Assembly (NCBI GenBank): GCA_937910975.1
Contig: CALEMZ010000037.1
Span: 1-7,003, forward strand
DNA: 7,003 bases
DNA from: an uncultured Pseudorhodobacter sp.
Lineage (GTDB): Bacteria > Pseudomonadota > Alphaproteobacteria > Rhodobacterales > Rhodobacteraceae
Reading direction: 5' to 3'
Under the pieces are notes generated by a model that was not told where the DNA came from, ran no database searches, and saw only the letters and a program-made list of their open reading frames with translations. The translations under genes were made by a program, and so were the position numbers. Below are positions 4,470-7,003 of this stretch, piece by piece; positions within the stretch are counted from its first letter, which is position 1, and every line of letters starts with the position of its first letter.

Positions 4470-6041
4470 GTGGCGGAAGTAGGCAAGATTTTTGCAGGCG
4501 GCGGCGGCGAGGGCTACGCCATGGCGCAGTCGCTTTTGTTGGGCTATGGCAACCGGCATGGGTTGATTGCCGGGGCCACGGGGACGGGCAAAACCGTCAC
4601 GCTCCAGATACTTGCCGAAGGGTTCTCGGCGGCGGGTGTGCCGGTTTTCATGTCGGATGTGAAGGGCGACCTTTCGGGGATAGGTCTGCCCGGATCGGAC
4701 CAACATAAGTTGCATGGCGCGTTCATGAAGCGGGCCGCGACAATTGGCTTGGACCTGCAATACAGCTCTTTTCCGGTGACTTTTTGGGATCTGTTTGGCA
4801 CACAGGGCCATCCGGTGCGCACGACCGTGGCCGAAATGGGGCCTTTGTTGCTGTCACGCTTGCTGGAGTTGACCGAACCGCAAGAAGGCGTGATGAACGT
4901 GGCCTTCAAGCTGGCGGACGATGAGGGCTTGCCGCTTCTGGACCTTAAAGACCTGCGCGCGATGCTGACGTTTATTGCCGAGAACGCGGCGGGGATCAGC
5001 GCAACCTATGGTTTGGTTTCGACCAGTTCCATCGGAGCCATTCAGCGGCGCTTGCTGGTGTTGGAAAATCAGGGCGGCGCAAACCTGTTTGGGGAGCCTG
5101 CACTGGAATTGGCCGATATGATGCGGGTGGGCCCGGATGGGCGCGGGCGCATCAACATTCTGGCGGCAGATAAGTTGATGGGGGCGCCGCGCCTGTATTC
5201 GACCTTCCTTTTGTGGCTGCTTTCGGAGTTGTTTGAGGAGTTGCCGGAGGTGGGCAACCCCGACAAGCCAAAGCTGGTGTTCTTTTTCGACGAAGCGCAT
5301 TTGCTGTTTGACGGCGCGCCGAAGGCATTGGTCGATAAGGTGGAGCAGGTGGTGCGTCTGATCCGGTCCAAGGGGGTGGGGATTTATTTTGTCACGCAAA
5401 AGCCTGCGGATGTGCCGGATGATGTTTTGGCGCAGTTGGGCAACCGGGTACAGCATGCGTTGCGCGTGTTCACGCCGCGCGATCAACGCGATTTGAGGCT
5501 GGCCGCGCAAACCTATCGCGAGAACCCGCGTTTTTCGACGGAAGAGGCGATCAAGGAAGTGGGGACGGGCGAGGCTGTGACCTCGTTCCTGGAAGACAAG
5601 GGGATTCCGGGTGTGGTGGAGCGCACGCTGATCCGCCCGCCGAGCAGCCAGTTGGGACCGATTGATCAGGGCGTGCGCGCCATGCTGATGGCCGGCTCGC
5701 CCGTTGCCGGCAAATATGAGGCGATGATTGACCGCGATTCGGCCTTTGAGCGGCTGAAGGCGCGGGCGGAGGCGGCCGCGAAAGAGGCGGCAGAGGCAGA
5801 GGCGGCGGAAGCCAAGACCGCGTTGGACGCCAAGGAGGCCCGCATTGAGGAGCGGGAGTTCAACGCAGCCCGGCGCTATGATGGGCGCAGGCCGGAACCG
5901 AAGAAAACCACCCGCAAACGGACCAGTTCTTCGGACAGTGTAGGGGAGACCTTCGCCAAGTCATTAGCACGGCAGTTGGGCACCAAAAGTGGGCAAGCCA
6001 TTGTGCGTGGGATTTTGGGGTCTTTGTTCAAGAGCCGCTGA
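4470..6041 (+). CDS. HerA-like ATPase, YjgR/DUF853 family
   Basis: This is a 523-residue P-loop ATPase of the HerA/FtsK superfamily, the group of hexameric DNA pumps, here the single-domain YjgR-type branch (Pfam PF05872; E. coli YjgR is about 500 residues). The cellular role of this branch is not settled. Numbering from GTG 4470, Walker A GATGTGKT spans residues 35-42, SDVKGDL follows near 62-68, and Walker B LVFFFDEAHLLF has Asp274 and Glu275. The sensor-like segment YFVTQKPADVPDDVL is near 306-320, and HALRVFTPRDQRD near 329-341 may supply an arginine finger. Residues about 425-470 are an Ala/Glu/Lys-rich, probably coiled-coil stretch, and a basic Lys/Arg linker (473-486) follows. The C-terminal RQLGTKSGQAIVRGILGSLF is typical of the family. 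The accompanying HerA partner nuclease NurA is absent. It stands alone in its transcription unit, convergent with the guaA pair. Family is firm; function is inferred only as ATP-driven nucleic acid or protein remodelling. Confidence 0.93.
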   Translation: MAEVGKIFAGGGGEGYAMAQSLLLGYGNRHGLIAGATGTGKTVTLQILAEGFSAAGVPVFMSDVKGDLSGIGLPGSDQHKLHGAFMKRAATIGLDLQYSSFPVTFWDLFGTQGHPVRTTVAEMGPLLLSRLLELTEPQEGVMNVAFKLADDEGLPLLDLKDLRAMLTFIAENAAGISATYGLVSTSSIGAIQRRLLVLENQGGANLFGEPALELADMMRVGPDGRGRINILAADKLMGAPRLYSTFLLWLLSELFEELPEVGNPDKPKLVFFFDEAHLLFDGAPKALVDKVEQVVRLIRSKGVGIYFVTQKPADVPDDVLAQLGNRVQHALRVFTPRDQRDLRLAAQTYRENPRFSTEEAIKEVGTGEAVTSFLEDKGIPGVVERTLIRPPSSQLGPIDQGVRAMLMAGSPVAGKYEAMIDRDSAFERLKARAEAAAKEAAEAEAAEAKTALDAKEARIEEREFNAARRYDGRRPEPKKTTRKRTSSSDSVGETFAKSLARQLGTKSGQAIVRGILGSLFKSR

Positions 6042-6054
6042 GGGATGCGGTTTG

Positions 6055-6074
6055 GCCCCCCAAACGCGGGGGGC
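6055..6074. terminator. GC-rich hairpin between convergent genes
   Basis: GCCCCCC (6055-6061) pairs with GGGGGGC (6068-6074) around AAACGC. It lies in the 38-base gap between the HerA-like stop and the stop of the convergent ABM-domain gene, where a shared terminator is expected. Neither side has a proper T run, so its efficiency is uncertain. Confidence 0.5.
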
Positions 6075-6079
6075 GCAGT

Positions 6080-6355
6080 TTATGCGTGATCGACGCGCTT
6101 GAAGTCACGCGCGATATGGGCAGTTTTTTCGGCCCAGACCGATGCTGCGGTGCGGGTTTGATGCGCTTTGAATGCCTCGGCATCAACGAAACCCTCATCC
6201 AGCGTCCAGACCATTGGATCGTCGGACCGCTCCACGTTGAACTTGATACAGCCGGGTTCAGCGCGGCTTAGCCGGATATGTTCGGGCAGATGTTCCTGCA
6301 CCAGTGCTGCCTCACCGGCATCCCGGCAGGTCAGGGTGCCTGTGAGGGTTGTCAT
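6080..6355 (-). CDS. Antibiotic biosynthesis monooxygenase (ABM) domain protein
   Basis: This is a 91-residue cytoplasmic protein of the ABM superfamily (Pfam PF03992), the dimeric alpha-beta barrel fold shared by quinol monooxygenases such as YgiN. Visible family marks are EHIRLSRAEPGCIKFNVERS (residues 25-44; the E-P-G-C turn is at 33-36), the acidic-aromatic stretch WTLDEGFVDAEAFKAH (50-65) and a C-terminal helix to about 84. No cofactor-binding residues can be assigned, since many members act without a cofactor or have no known substrate. The ATG at 6355 overlaps the guaA stop codon (ATGA, 6355-6352), the best start and a sign of translational coupling. A GTG at 6361 would add two residues. 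Its place behind guaA shows co-expression but does not reveal the substrate. Confidence 0.85.
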   Translation of the reverse strand: MTTLTGTLTCRDAGEAALVQEHLPEHIRLSRAEPGCIKFNVERSDDPMVWTLDEGFVDAEAFKAHQTRTAASVWAEKTAHIARDFKRVDHA

Positions 6356-7003
6356 TCCCACTCAATCGTTCCGGGCGGTTTGGAGGTGATGTCATAGGTG
6401 ACGCGGTTGATGCCTTGCACCTCATTGATAATCCTTGTGGCGGTTTCGCCGAGGAATTCATGGGTGAAGGGGTAGTAATCAGCGGTCATGCCATCGACGG
6501 ATGTCACCGCGCGCAGGGCGCAGGCGAAATCATAGGTGCGCCCGTCGCCCATCACGCCGACGGTGCGGACGGGAAGGATGGCGACGAAGGCTTGCCAGAT
6601 ATCATCATACAGCCCGTGTTTGCGGATCTGATCGATAAAGACGGCATCGGCTTTCTTCAGGATTTCCAGCTTTTCGCGGGTAATCTCACCGGGGCAGCGG
6701 ATGGCGAGGCCGGGGCCGGGGAAGGGGTGGCGGCCGATGAAGGAGGCGGGCAGGCCCAACTCGCGGCCAAGGGCGCGAACCTCATCCTTGAACAGCTCGC
6801 GCAGGGGTTCGACCAGCTTCAGCCCCATCTTTTCGGGCAGGCCGCCGACGTTGTGGTGGCTTTTGATGGTGACCGAGGGGCCGCCGGAAAAGCTGACCGA
6901 TTCGATGACATCGGGATAAAGTGTGCCTTGGGCGAGGAATTCCGCGCCCTCAATGCCGTTGGCGTATTTCTGGAACACATCAATGAACAGGCCGCCGATG
7001 ATT
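6352..7003 (-). CDS. guaA: GMP synthase (glutamine-hydrolysing), C-terminal part; 5' end outside window
   Basis: GuaA makes GMP from XMP, ATP and glutamine in the cytoplasm, the last step of guanine nucleotide synthesis. The 216 residues in the window correspond to the end of the ATP-pyrophosphatase domain and the whole C-terminal dimerisation domain. Recognisable blocks in order are LAQGTLYPDVIES, IKSHHNVGGLPEKMGLKLVE, PLRELFKDEVRALGRELGLP, RHPFPGPGLAIR, LPVRTVGVMGDGRTYD, RIINEVQGINRVTYDI and the family's invariant ending KPPGTIEWE. The glutaminase domain and the P-loop SGGVDSS segment lie beyond base 7003. The apparent start at 6978 is an internal valine codon, since the frame continues with sequence homologous to the family up to the window edge. 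The stop codon overlaps the start of the ABM-domain gene. Nothing suggests loss of function. Confidence 0.97.
   Translation of the reverse strand, partial: IIGGLFIDVFQKYANGIEGAEFLAQGTLYPDVIESVSFSGGPSVTIKSHHNVGGLPEKMGLKLVEPLRELFKDEVRALGRELGLPASFIGRHPFPGPGLAIRCPGEITREKLEILKKADAVFIDQIRKHGLYDDIWQAFVAILPVRTVGVMGDGRTYDFACALRAVTSVDGMTADYYPFTHEFLGETATRIINEVQGINRVTYDITSKPPGTIEWE

Noticed and set aside
6352..6978. A complete short minus-strand gene starting at 6978
   Set aside because: The putative start is an internal GTG valine codon; the GuaA homology continues to the window edge.

Overview
The window looks like chromosomal DNA of a Gram-negative alphaproteobacterium, most probably of the Rhodobacteraceae (Roseobacter/Rhodobacter group). 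The pointers are moderately GC-rich coding sequence, a complete lipid A gene (lpxD), an IalB-family periplasmic protein, GTG starts, and a G-run/C-run intergenic hairpin followed by CCCCCCGGGATATTTT. I recall the last as typical of that family's genomes. No phage, transposon, CRISPR or tRNA signature was seen.

Layout. Bases 1-598 (+) hold the C-terminal part of a YcbB/LdtD-type L,D-transpeptidase. Bases 649-3218 (+) form a compact three-gene unit: lpxD, a small acyl carrier protein, and a FabF-type condensing enzyme whose ATG overlaps the carrier's stop codon (ATGA). The carrier and the condensing enzyme resemble rhizobial NodF and NodE more than housekeeping AcpP and FabF. Bases 3219-3378 separate convergent genes and hold three consecutive hairpins. 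Bases 3379-3999 (-) encode an exported IalB-family protein. Bases 4000-4469 are a gene-poor divergent region with two strong minus-strand intrinsic terminators. One lies about 70 nt downstream of a good minus-strand promoter, so a small RNA is likely there. Bases 4470-6041 (+) encode a YjgR-type HerA-like ATPase (DUF853). After a hairpin come two minus-strand genes sharing an ATGA overlap: the 3' two-fifths or so of guaA (6352-7003, running off the window) and a small ABM-domain monooxygenase-like protein (6080-6355).

How the genes fit together. The left half is about the cell envelope: peptidoglycan cross-linking, then N-acylation of UDP-glucosamine for lipid A, with a dedicated carrier and condensing enzyme downstream. 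The most interesting hypothesis is that the NodF/NodE-like pair makes or diverts a special acyl chain that LpxD puts on lipid A. That would parallel NodF/NodE supplying the special acyl chain of Nod factors and AcpXL supplying the very long chain of rhizobial lipid A. The second candidate for novelty is the roughly 70-nt RNA at 4221-4153, with its UUCG-capped terminator and possible competing pairing. The right half (HerA-like ATPase, guaA, ABM protein) appears to be ordinary core-genome content.
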